DNA from: Cerrena zonata
Taxonomy: Eukaryota; Basidiomycota; Agaricomycetes; Polyporales; Cerrenaceae
Reading direction: 5' to 3'
DNA: 64,000 nucleotides
Assembly: GCA_038087015.1 (NCBI GenBank)
Contig: JASBNA010000001.1
Coordinates: 186,001-250,000, forward strand
Both the position numbers and the translations under genes were made by a program. Position 1 is the first letter of the stretch; the number at the start of each line of letters is the position of its first letter. The notes under the pieces are model-generated. The model had not been told where the DNA came from and did not search any database. It saw only the letters and a program-made list of their open reading frames with translations. Of the stretch, positions 1-11,500 are shown one piece after another.

Positions 1-854
1 TACGTATCGTCTGGAGGGTAGCGAGTTAACGGATGCTGACTGCAATCTTACAGCCAAAGACAAGTCGACCCAAGCTTTCGTTGAAAGCTATAACGCCGGT
101 CTACCTGACGATGACTTTGCTGACTTTGCCCATCTGGAAAATGAGGACACAGAGGTGATGATTCCAGAGGAAACTCAAATGGATGAGGACGGAGAGGAGG
201 AAGACGAAGAGGAGTATCAACCTGAAGAAGTTTCTACCTGGGATTTGAAAGCCGAGTTACGGAAAGTGGCCAAAGGCGAAACAGTGAGTCCCCAAACTAT
301 GTCGACTGAGCCAGATTGACTGACAATCCTCATTTGGCGTTATTCTAGACTGTCCAACAACTTGACCCAGAAGATCTTAGCTGGATAGACAACGAAGACG
401 ACATGGACGTCGAGGATGAGCCGATCCGCATCAAAGAAGTCACAAAGAGACCTGCCCGTACAACAAATGCCGATCAGTTTGACTTCAGCGTTGGTATCAG
501 GGTATGTCATCTTATCACTCTTACCTTCCTCGCTTATATACTGAGCGACTTGCTTCATGGATCTAGACTACCAAACCGTCCGCCGGCCTAACCCAGCACA
601 CGAAATGGGCGACCAAAGCTCGAGCCGAGGGTGTCAGTGGAACAGGACGGACAACTGGTACAACAGGTGTCACCGGACACGCCATCTCGACCAAGTCCAA
701 ATCCAAAACAGGCGGGGGAACAATTCTCGGTCGTGCTGGTAGTTCTAGTGCTTCAACCTCAGGATCAAGAGGTGGAAAGAAGAGCGGGGGATTGACGAAG
801 ACCATGAGTGCATTATCAGCGGTTTCTGGTCGTCGCGATCGGTTTGGAAACTAG
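1..854 (+). CDS. 3' end of an acidic protein of unknown function (5' end outside window)
   Basis: Three exons read through to a TAG at 852-854: 1-283, 349-501 and 567-854, separated by 65-base introns with GT...AG ends. The visible part opens with a very acidic stretch (runs of D and E, including EEEDEEEYQPEE). It continues with a moderately charged segment containing LDPEDLSWIDNEDD and ends in a low-complexity basic tail rich in T, S, G, K and R. This acidic-then-basic ending suggests a nuclear or chromatin/RNA-associated protein, but that is inference from composition only. I do not recognise the family. The start lies upstream of the window. Confidence 0.6.
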
Positions 855-1252
855 AGCGTTGAGTTTTAGGTTTGGTTTCCAAGGATCTGATTGGCTCGTC
901 CCATGTGTTTTTATGCACCGTTCCCTTTATATGTAAGCTTCGGGCTTTGCTATCTTTTTGCTTTCCATCTCATATGTTGCACATTTTTCTTGTTTTGTAA
1001 TATTGTACGGATCTCTTTGTAGTATAGTACTATGTCTTTGTAACAATAGAATACGGACCTAATCTCAAATACATGCCATATTGGCGTTGAAGGACATGCG
1101 GGGCCGAGAGTTCATGCAAATTGTGACGGTGTGAAATGCACAGGAATAACTCTGACGTCGACGCGTGAATTGGTCCTCTCGATCACTTACATCCTACCTT
1201 CACCTCCTAGTCGCTCGTAGAAATACCTCCCCCTTCCTACCGACAGCCCACA
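855..1252. other. Intergenic: 3' flank and promoter
   Basis: No convincing coding exon is visible in this 398-base gap. It holds the 3' flank of the upstream gene (T-rich, with AATA-type poly(A)-like stretches) and the pyrimidine-rich leader of the LSM-domain gene. No clear operator or RNA gene is visible. Confidence 0.5.
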
Positions 1253-1567
1253 ATGTCAACAACCTCAAGTCCCTCTCCCTCATACGCAATCTCTCAAATG
1301 AAATCCCTCTTCCGTCAATTCCTCCGTATCACAACCACCGACGGGCGCATCTTCCTTGGCACCTTCACGGGTACCGATAAACATCTCAACATCATTCTCG
1401 CCAATGCTGAGGAGTTCAGATTCGCACCTCGGGAAGAGGCGAATCCTAATGGGAGATACGTCGGGTTGGTGATGATCCCAAGACGGTTGATGGTGAAGAT
1501 CGAGGCTCCTGAAGGGGTGCTGGAGTCCACGGATGGGGATAATAGTGAGGATGGGATGTATACGTAG
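1253..1567 (+). CDS. NatC N-acetyltransferase auxiliary subunit, LSM domain (NAA38/Mak31-like)
   Basis: An intronless 104-residue protein. After a short Ser/Thr/Pro-rich start it carries an Sm-like fold: FRQFLRITTTDGRIFLGTF matches the first Sm motif (strands 1-3) and the NGRYVGLVMIPRR region matches the second. The tail is short and acidic. The size and the motif TDGRIFLGTFTGTDKHLNIIL fit LSMD1/NAA38, which joins Naa30 and Naa35 in NatC to acetylate N-terminal Met on hydrophobic-start proteins. The ATG lies in a pyrimidine-rich leader just before MSTTSS. A canonical Lsm protein of the splicing rings is less likely because the Sm2 motif is not the usual RGxx form. Confidence 0.85.
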   Translation: MSTTSSPSPSYAISQMKSLFRQFLRITTTDGRIFLGTFTGTDKHLNIILANAEEFRFAPREEANPNGRYVGLVMIPRRLMVKIEAPEGVLESTDGDNSEDGMYT

Positions 1568-2182
1568 GGTGATTGAGGGCTTTGTTTGTGGAGTATGTAT
1601 ATGTTATAGGTGTTAGGACGATCACTATTGGTAAGGCCTTTCTATTGGAATGGAGGGTAATATCTTATGTGATCTCCTTTGGCGTAGCCGATAACAGTTC
1701 TGTGATGACATCGTCTTGCGCTGATACAACTATCAGTGTCGGCGCTGCTTGCAGCTTAGGCAACTCTGTCTCGTCGGATAGGAGTACGTTGTTCAAACAG
1801 TGACAGTGAGGAAGTAGGGAAGTCAGACTACTACAGAACCTCTATGCAAGTTGGTTCCTGGTAACTGCCCCTTGATTTCAAGCCAATTAAGGTGACGGCG
1901 GAAATAGTACAACGGGGAAGATCTCTACAAGTGCTAGTAATAGACCTAGATCGGTCCATGTGGTGGTGGTGGGATTGACAATTAATACAAAGAATAAACA
2001 AAACGGGTCGCGCATTAATGGATCGTCACTGAAGAAGATCGTCTGCGAACAGACAAAGCAAAAGGTACGTTAACTTTGGTGGGTATAAAGACAAAACAAA
2101 TGATGTGATGGAGAATTCCTTTATGAGGGAGGAAATGAGGAATGAAGCGGGCGAGGATGTGAGGTCGAGGTTGAGAGGAGAG
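1568..2182. other. Intergenic, no gene recognised
   Basis: This 615-base stretch lies between the 3' end of the LSM gene and the 3' end of a leftward candidate gene. Short open frames exist but have no exon-like structure or recognisable motif. I see nothing else in it. Confidence 0.45.
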
Positions 2183-2651
2183 TCAGTGGTATTGCTTTCC
2201 GAAGGCTCGTCCGAACCGTCCCCAGGTAGCGTTGCGATGTGGTCGTGAGGGGGCGACATGGAAAGTCAAGGCTGCTTGACGGGCATGGCTAACGTTGCAC
2301 CGACGTTTGGCATTTACTTGGTTGATCTACGGAGACACCAAATGGGTAAAGAAAAGTTAGGAGGTATGAAATTTTTGGGGATACCCACTTTATGTCGCAA
2401 CATGATAAGCTTTGCCATACACGCAGGTGGTCCTGTCTCTCGTACTGGATTTCCTGTAAAGCAACATACACATTTATAAAAGCAAGTCGTGATAAGAGCA
2501 ATGGTGACATACGTGAAGCTACCAACGCCAGCCCAGCCTCGTGTGCATCGAGGAGTTCGTCCCCAGCCATTGAAGCCCAAACGGAGGGGAAGAGCAGGCA
2601 ACATAGTAGGAGAGCAGCTAGGAGCGAGACAATGAACATAATGAGCATCAT
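2183..2651 (-). CDS. Candidate short secreted or single-pass membrane protein (unrecognised)
   Basis: A leftward reading frame starts with a strongly hydrophobic segment (MMLIMFIVSLLAALLLCCLL) followed by FPSVWASMAG, which looks like a signal peptide or signal anchor. A GTATGT donor follows the codons for GLALVAS, and a second exon resumes after a TTTACAG acceptor. A second intron can be drawn with a GTGGGT donor, giving about 118 residues that end near RFGRAFGKQYH. An overlapping GTATCC donor gives a shorter tail ending at 2289. An upstream in-frame ATG at 2741 is also possible. No family is recognised and the splice choice is a guess. Treat this as a candidate only. Confidence 0.3.
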
Positions 2652-2940
2652 GCTCCCTGAGCAGAGGGGCCGCAATGGCGCGCGGGCGGACGCTAGAGAA
2701 CGACGAGGGCCAAAAGGAAAGACAGTGAAGGGAGAGCCCAATTTATGTTGCAGACGGACGCGAAACGGGCAAACGGGCGAAGAAGCACTCCTAGCCTCCC
2801 CATCACGCTCTCATCACACGCACCGCGCTAATCCGCTGACTAATCGCTTCTGGAATATATCCAACAGAATAAATACAATATCTAGTTACACACTCTGTCT
2901 ACTCTACAGTCTCGTCTATACAGGGATGAGATCGACAAGA

Positions 2941-4448
2941 TCACGCCATGCTGACTGCAGACAGAATCGTGAATGCCTGGCCCTCGGGGCTGTAAACGCC
3001 AGGCTGCGAGGGCGTATTGAAGGTCAAGGGGTCAACCGTATTAAGCAACCATCCGTCCTCGGTTAAGCTGTCTTCAATCAGTTGAAACGCTTTTACGGCA
3101 GCGGGGACGTGCGTGTAGTCGTGAGTGATCGACGCAAGTCTGAATGTGGAAGCCGCTAAAAGGGCCGTTGATGAACTGTCAGCGAACGAGTTGGGATCAT
3201 CCAACACGTTCAGAAGCGTGCCGTTCGTTTGCTGAGAACAAAATTAGCATTATTCCATAAACTCTAAAATCAAGCACCGTGACTAACCTGGTGCTTCCAG
3301 GTTGCTTCAACAATCTCATTGACCCAGCTTGTCAGATTCGCTTTTTGTCCCTCGAACTTTGACGAGACCTTCGAATGCCGAATAGTCTCCAGAACTCGGA
3401 GCATACCAGCAGCAGCCCATGCATTGCCTAGAGCGAACGTCGACTTTTAGTTCAAAGCACAGTACGTAAATGTGACAACGCACCAGTTCCCCAGTGAGTA
3501 TAATCTTGAATACCGGTTCCCAGCACGATGTGCTGCCAGAGGTTCGCGTCTGCGTCCCTCAATATCTCACGGTATGCACGACACTGATCATAAGCCTCTT
3601 GAAGGAGGGCGATAGATTCATTTCCGGTTGAAAGTGCACCATAGTAAGCAAGGTACGGAGGGACCATGTAGATAAAATCAGCCCTGCACAGCATGTTAGA
3701 TGCTACTAGCTGCTAATAAATATAAATTCCGTGCTGACCAAAGTTGGACTTGGTCCTCTCGGTGAGAGATGGCACCATTATCGGCGCGGGGAACGACGGT
3801 GAGGAGATGGTTCAGCTGCTGGCTTGCAGCGACTTCGAAAGAGGTGTCCGAGAGGTTGGTACGGGTCCAGTTGGTTAGGAGCACAGCAACTCCAAGACCT
3901 AGATCGGATGATGAACGCTCAATGACAATCCTTGATCGAAGTGTATGGTTGTGGACGTACTTGCTGGATCTGCTGCAGCGCCATCGCCGTCTATAAAGGT
4001 AGGGCTGTCTGGAGACTTTGCCCTAATAACTCTAAATCAATTTCAACACCGGATTAGATCAAGCCCTGACATGTTTGAAGAGTCGATCAATCACGTACTT
4101 TGTAACCAGATCAAGAACTTCTGATATAGACGCATTTAACTTGGAGTCCAAGTGTCTTGGGGGAGGAAGGTCGAAAGGACTGAAGACAGACAACGACGGT
4201 GCTTTAAGCTCTGTCAGAGTTTCTGCGAGAGTTCCCAATTCCCAACTGCATGAGGAGGTCAAATGGTTAATCGAGTAAGCCTACTGAGTCAAGACTCGAT
4301 CGTACCTATGCGTCGCAATTTTTGCCATATTAGCCTCCACCAAGTTTAGCTTATTTACGCTAAGCCCCGGGAAGGAAGGTATCACGGAAGCAGCCGAAGC
4401 AAAACCGGACAGTAAAGTGAGAGTGAGGACATGCATGAAGGAAGGCAT
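2941..4448 (-). CDS. Secreted six-hairpin glycoside hydrolase (GH105/YteR-like)
   Basis: About 385 residues from roughly seven exons. It starts MPSFMHVLTLTLLSGFASA, a clear signal peptide, so the product is probably secreted. The mature part shows an (alpha/alpha)6-barrel pattern typical of unsaturated rhamnogalacturonyl or glucuronyl hydrolases: HREDQVQLW followed by ADFIYMVPPYLAYYG, then THWGTGNAWAAAGMLRVLE, then near the C terminus GVYSPEGQAF. Members of this group remove unsaturated uronic residues left by pectin lyases and related enzymes, which would suit a plant-litter or wood fungus. The exact substrate cannot be read from sequence. The gene lies alone, with more than 1 kb free upstream. 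The start is the first Met of the signal peptide. Confidence 0.8.
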
Positions 4449-5579
4449 GACGTCGGAGGGGGAGGGAGAGAGGAGGGGGGTAGGGAGGTTGACCTGGTCT
4501 GACAGCCCAGTAGAGGCATACCCCGTCAGTCGCAGGGTATATATACGCCCAGCCTATGTCCAACCATAGCCAACAATCTACTATTAAAACGTCGATTGGA
4601 TGGAGATCTGAGTTCCTGGAGAATAGCTCTAGCCACCGAAGCAAAGTTTCAAGGGGCGTGATATATCACAGGACACCGCATACACACGTTCATTAGCATT
4701 CCTGGCCCATTTGAGACGGGTATCCGTGAGGTCCAATCGGTCTTGTGTAGTCTTATGTCCCCTCACGAGCCGGCTGAAGTATTTCCGGGTAGTAGAGGGT
4801 TATAGAGGAACTAAAGGGGGGAGCAGCGGGGGGATAAATATAAAAAGATGGGGGAAAGCATGACTGGAGTCGACGGGGACGGGCTGACCAGATCCTGGAG
4901 CATGGCGCAAGACAAGAGGATATCAAACTTTGTCTTGGACATAAGCACGAAATGGGGCATGCGCAACGTCTAGATCTTCTGGCGTCACACCTCACCCGAT
5001 CGGGTAGCAATGGAGATAACTCCCTTGTGAAAATACTAAACCTACTTTCGATCTAGTAGCAAGCCGATGTCAAGAGACGATAAGCCGGCCAGCCACCATT
5101 GCAATTGGACGAAATCTCGGGGGAAATATTTAGGGATGATGCGGCGATGAGACACTCGAGTCTCATCTCGGTCCGCTTGAGAGGGCGAGGTACCAATTCA
5201 AGCTCACTTTGACAGATGTCACGGTATTCCATACAAGTGGATACTCTGCCGTCCAGATGACTTGCTCTCAAGATGGAATTGTGGGTAAGCTTTGAATGAG
5301 TTCGGCAAAACCAAGCGGACATCGGCCGTCATAGTAGAATCTATGCTATCGTGACCATATTCGAAGACTCGGAGAGATAGGTATGCTTGTGAAAATTATT
5401 TGCCTGTAACTCTAAATGTGGTCAAATCGCGGCGTTGTGGCAAAGGATTGTTGACGCGTATTTGTGCCGACGCCTTGTGTCTCAGCGTCTATACTCGTAC
5501 ACGGGTGGCACTCGCCACTCAGAACACTCATTCACATTCCAAACACTCCGACTATTCAACTCAGCTCAAGCAACGAGCT
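4449..5579. other. Intergenic, shared divergent upstream region
   Basis: About 1.1 kb lies between the leftward glycoside hydrolase and rightward THO2. Short open frames occur on both strands but lack splice structure or recognisable motifs. The first few hundred bases upstream of the hydrolase include TATATATA-like sequence near 4547-4553 that could serve as a core promoter. I see no RNA gene or repeat. Confidence 0.5.
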
Positions 5580-8500
5580 ATGGACGTCGTCCAGACTGTC
5601 CAGAAATGCATCGAAGCATGGGCAGAAGATGGTGCGACCAAATGGTGAGCAACAACCGTAGCCACACGACTCAGCGTGATTATTGAATCTCCATAGTATT
5701 ACCTTCGTCGCGCCTCCGCATTCCAATCCCTCCGACCCCGATTCAAATGAGATCCTATCAACCACCTACCAGACCCTCTTGAACGCTACATTGAAGACCT
5801 GGTCCCCTAAAGCGTCACTAACCGCAGATTCCTTCATTGAATTTGTGCAGTCAGTCTTGACCGCCTCCCTTCCTCGTCTGCCAACACCCATTCGTCCAAT
5901 GTGACTCTTTTCGGAGAGATACTTGTTGATCTGATATGGGCTACAGATGCAGAGCTCGAAGATGTACTAACAGATGCGAGAACTGCTTCTACAAACGCGG
6001 AACAGGCTGGTGTTAAAGGGGACGAGACGGAGCTGGGCGTAGGCCACGCTGATCTCGTGGCAGGGATCCTCAATGCGAAGGAAAGCGCGGAGTCCGACAA
6101 GGCAACATTGGTTGACATTGTTAAGAGACTGCTTGTGAGTATTACCTCCTCGTTCTCTGTCTGATTGCTCAACCGTCTCGTAGGCCGTTGGAGTTCTTGA
6201 CCCTGATGTCTGTCGCGAAAGGCTTGACACATCGTTAATTGCGAACGTCTCCCTCATCACCGATAAGGTTGCATTTGAGAAGAAGGAAATCCGTACCCGC
6301 ACAGGACTATTGTACGCCACATTCACCTTGTATTCCGCAATGTGTCCGAATATCTCCTAACTATATCTCCAGCTACAAGCAGAACAAGTTCAACCTCCTT
6401 CGCGAGCAGTCCGAAGGTTTCAGTAAACTTACCACTGAAATCATCAGTAGCTTGGGTGCGCCTCATTCGCCAGCAACGGGTTTGCCTGTCGAAGCGGAGT
6501 CTGCGATCGTAGCTCGTGCATCGGCAACTTGGGACAGAGCTTTGCGATTGATTGGCTATTTTGACCTTGATCCAAATCGTGCTCTAGATGTCATTCTAGA
6601 TGTCTTCTCCGTCCACTTGACTACGCATTGGCGATTCTTCCTCGCGTTCCTTTCAGTCTCACCTTGGTCTTCACGAGCCACTAGGCGGAAGCCTGAGGAC
6701 CGAAGGGACGTAGAACCTGACCCGGAACAATACAGAGGAAAGACTCTGGACGAGATTCTTGAGCTTGCTGAGCTGAACTCGGGCTATATTGCACCTTCTC
6801 CGTTTTCTCCGAACGGCAGTAATGCTAGAGTTCTTGCACAAGTGCTCGGCTTCAAGTTCAGCTATTACCAAGTTCGTCTTCCCCTCAACCATCAACGAAA
6901 GTTAAATGTCTGAATCGCTTACACGACACTTCTAGTCACCCGATGTCACGGAACAAACACCCAAGAGTCTGTACCTGTTGGCTGCGCTTCTGATTCGGGA
7001 AGGGTTCATAACCGTCGAGGATTTGTACCTGCATGTAAGTTGGGTTGACAATAGCTCTGACCAGACGATATTAATATTTGGTCAGATTACTCCAACTGAT
7101 GAAGGGATGAACGAGCTGCACAAGAAGTATCTTGCCTCCATTCGCACTAGTATCACTGGCTCACAGGTCAACCAACTTGTGCTGGCTGCCCCTCTACCAC
7201 CAGCCCCTGAAAAACGCGGAGTTCGCCCCACGCCTATGACTTGGCTCACCCCTGCTCCTGCTCCTGCTACTACTGCTGAGGTCAAAAAAGCCCCGGAGCC
7301 GAAGATACCCAAACAGAAAGTTGGACTTATACATGCTCTCTTTGCAGTAGGAGCTCTTCGACCAGCATTTGCCCTGTTGTCTAAATTCCGTTGGATGGTC
7401 GATGCATTCCCCGAAATTGCGGATGTAGTTCTGCGCGCTGTGAAGTGCTCTTTCCAGCCAGTGTGGAACCAAATGTACCCTCCCAAGGCGGGAACGGCGA
7501 GTTTCAGTCGACCACGAGCTAGATATAGCTCTTCTGGGATAGTAACTCCGGAGCGGAGACCTCAGTTAACACTATGGGCCCCAACACCACCTTGCTCGAG
7601 TACCGCAGAGTTTGTTTTCTTTTTCCCGAAGTGGACTGAACGAGTCCCTAAATGTTCAAGCGTGCAAGATCTCGTGGATGTTATGGAACCAATGTTGAAG
7701 TTCGTGGGGCTATATACATCACGAGATCCTCAGTTCCTCATCAAGCTCACTAAGGTTGGAAAGACGGTTCTCCAGGATATGGTATGTATTCTCGTATCCC
7801 TTACATATGTAGAGAAGTTACTGATTTTCCATAAAGATTGAGATAGATGCTGTACTGAAGCGGCCATCGAAGTACGTTGATATTGAACATCCTAAGGGCG
7901 CGTTTTGGTTCAAGATCACTCGACTTTACGTCCTTCCTGCCATCCCCCTAATCCAAGGAAATGCAGTGTGCGTTGTGGATACTTGGGCTCTGATCAGGCA
8001 CTTCGCCCATAATCATCGTTGGAAGCTATACGGCGAATGGAGGGAGCATTACAAAACCCATCCCGAGCTTCGAGTCGCCCAGGCAGTAACTATTCAAGAA
8101 TCCAAGAAACTTCTTCGGCGACTATCTGTGAACACTCAGCACTTTTTAGCTGGGACTGTGGCGAAAGTCGTCCACTCGAACCCATTAGTTTTCTTCGAGT
8201 ACGCTCTCGGTCAAATCATGTCATACGACAACCTAGGGAGCGCTTTCGCGCAATCACTCCATTTCTGCGTTATAATGAACTTCGACGTTCTCATCTTCCT
8301 CCTTTTGGACACGCTGGCCAACCCCGACAAAGAGCGTATCAAGGACGATGGCTTGAATCCCACGGATTGGTTCCAAAGTTAGTAGTTCGATCACAACTTG
8401 CGGGTGATAATAACTGACGTGTATTACTTTTCAAGGCATAGCAGCTCTCATAGGAATGATATTCCGAAGATACAATCAAGATCTTCACTATGTGCTTGAA

Positions 8501-11500
8501 TACCTGGTCCATCAGCTACAGAGTGGTCAGTTAACAGACCTAACGGTCTTCAAAGAGCTCATCTGGAAGATCGTCGGCATCGAGCCGTTACCCTCCTTGA
8601 CGAACACGCAAGTGACTGCGATGGCTGGTGGTCCTATTCTGCGTATCGAAGCGGTCGCGTCTGCTTTCAGAGGTGCACGTCTCGATCCTGAAGAAGCAAA
8701 CTGTAATGGACCTTCTAGGCTTGGTCGAGCTCTCGTTGAATCATCTACTGCCCTCCCTTTGCTCGTTCTACTCGCACAGCAAAGGCAGTTTTACGTCTTC
8801 CAAAGTGGGGGTTCACATGTCAAAACTCTTGCTGGCAATTTCGACATGGTATGCACCTCTTTCCTGCTAATCAATGAGTTATATCACACTGACTTTGCTC
8901 TAGATCCATTGCATTCTGCTCCAATATTTGGAGTTTCTGAACGATCCAGACGTCATTAGACCCGGCGAATACGAAGAGAAGATTGTCCCGAGGTTGAGAG
9001 ACCTTAATCAGCTGTACGGCATTTGTCCACCAATTTGCATGCAAATCATTCGGCCGATTCTTCATACGAAGCTTCTGGTTAGCTTTTTTTAGATAAATAT
9101 TTCATATGGGGATTCATTGACCGTTTGCCGTAGGAAGCAGCCAAAGAATCTCAAGAGAAGGAGCGCATTGCGAGCGAGGAAGCCGAGAAACGTTTGAAAG
9201 CCGCGCTCAGAGAGAAGCGAGAACCTGCTGTTACGCATTCTAGGATTGCCTCACCCGCCATCGGCGATGCATCCACTCCGGCGGAATCGAACTCGACCCC
9301 AGCAAAGGAAGCTAACGGCACACCGATGGATATCGTGGATGGTAGTGCCCAAAATTCACCTCCTGCAGAGGAAAGTCCGTGGTTGCCTCAGCTTCCTTCC
9401 GTACTTCGAAGACATCAAAGCCATCATTCCCCAGGATGCAGCGGATATTATTCGGTTTGTGTTCGCAGCTCAGACGTACGAAACAGGTGCTAACATCTAT
9501 TCTAGACCCGGTTTTTACACGACCTTCTGGCAAATGTCAAGTTACGATATTTGTCCTCCCACCGAACGGTATCATGAAGAATCTATGGTATTGCGCGAAC
9601 TCAGTCGGAAAGAGGACGAGTTGTTCACGCAATTGGATCGTTCGTATGACAAGAACAAGAGAGCCGAGGCCCTCATCCATAGGGACAAGCGTAATCGAAT
9701 CAACCGTGTTGTGCAAGACCTATCGAACGAAGCCAAAACGCAGACTACGTCTCGTATGTTTACCATCAAGCGTTTGGCTCGAGAGAAAAATCACTGGTTC
9801 TCACATAGTATGTAAAATATAATTCATCGGACGCTGCAAATATTCATGTCTCTCTAGGCCCACCTGCACAAGCTCTCGCCACTGCTGTCATCGAGCATTG
9901 TCTACATCCAAGATGTCTTCTTTCGCCTATGGACGCTGACTATTGTGCTCAAATGGTCAAGAACATTCATCTTCAGGGAACGCCCGGCTTTTCGACACTG
10001 ATGTGTTATGACAAAGTACGCTTTTACGTATATCTATTTTTATCTTGAACTAATCGTTAATGGTATATGTCGATCTAGCTGCTTGGTGACCATATACAGG
10101 TCATGACTTTCTCTTGCAGTGAATACGAAGCACGAAATTATGGACGCTTCTTACATGGCATTCTGGTGGATATCATGAGGTGGCACGGTGATGAGCAGGC
10201 CTTCATGCAAGACAATCGGACCAAGATTGGGGGTAAACCTGTATACTTGCCGGGCTTCCAGATGAAATGGTCTTCGAAGAGCGTGGTCGCTATTGAGGAT
10301 ATTATCAAATGGACAGATTACAAGATGCTAGTCAAGAAATGGCATCGCAAGCTTTCCAGGGTAAGTGAAATATTATTTAACACCCCCGGTCTTCGTTCTC
10401 ACATTGTTATTCTAGAATCTTCTCCATTGTCTCGAATCTGGTCAATTTGTGCACATCTACAATGCTCTTATCGTTCTCAAGGAGATTCTTGGAGTCTTCC
10501 CTAGAGTTGAGGTGCTTGATGGTGTTGGAACTGTGGTGAAGAATGTCGTGGACACCATCCTGCAGAACGAAAAACGGTCTGATATCAAAGTCCTCGGCAG
10601 ATCGTACGTACACACAACATACATAATGCGCACAAATGCCCTCTTACCATTCTCGTTTTAGTTATTCCGCCAGTCTCAAACACAGGGAGAGTGAATGGAA
10701 AGCTCCTGAAAGTTCCAAGGTTGGTTTACTACTCACAGAGCGCAGACATGTCAAGCTAATTCATCATAGATTGGGGTTCCTCCTAAGGCTACACCTACCG
10801 CACCTGCTGTGCGCGATAACCACAAAGTCAATGGAGTCCCTGTTGGTCCTAGCTCTGGCAGGTCTTCGGCGTCGGTGCCTACGGACACTCGTCGAGCAAC
10901 TGCAGCACCGGCCTCTGCGCCTTCTGCGCCTAGATCTCAACTTGCGACAAAGTCTACAACTCCCACAAGTACACCTCCTCCGAGTGCTAAGCCTCCTCTG
11001 TTGACCAAGGCAGCAATGGAAAGGTGAGAACATTATTCTTCTGTATTACTCCAAGTTGTAACTGACCAAATCAATAGTATACCTAGACCTGAAGTTGTTC
11101 GAAGAGTACGGCCTGATACCAAGACACCTCCATCGAACCCGGATGCTATGAATGTAGATGCACCATCAGTAGGGCCGTAATGGGGCTCCCTCATCTGTGA
11201 CTGCACGCAGTAGTGCCGGTAATGCACCTGGCCGTCCTGCAAGCCCATCTGTCCTCCCACCGTTACCCAAAGACCTTGCTCTTCTGCGAGAGTCTTCAAG
11301 ACCCTCAACACCAAGTCAATTGTCTTCTCCTCGCCCATTATCTGGGCACGAGTCCAAGATCACCTCGAGTCAACGGAGACGAATCGCGGATAGCACGTCA
11401 AGAGGCCACTCAGGCCATGCCCCCTCCGATCAATCCTAGTCAGACCTCATCAGCGCATGAATTACGAGAAACCGCACGACAATCCAGGCAAACAGCCGAC

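Noticed and set aside
2392..3066. 224-codon + strand open frame
   Set aside because: It runs antisense to the candidate small peptide gene and into the end of the glycoside hydrolase; composition is not protein-like.
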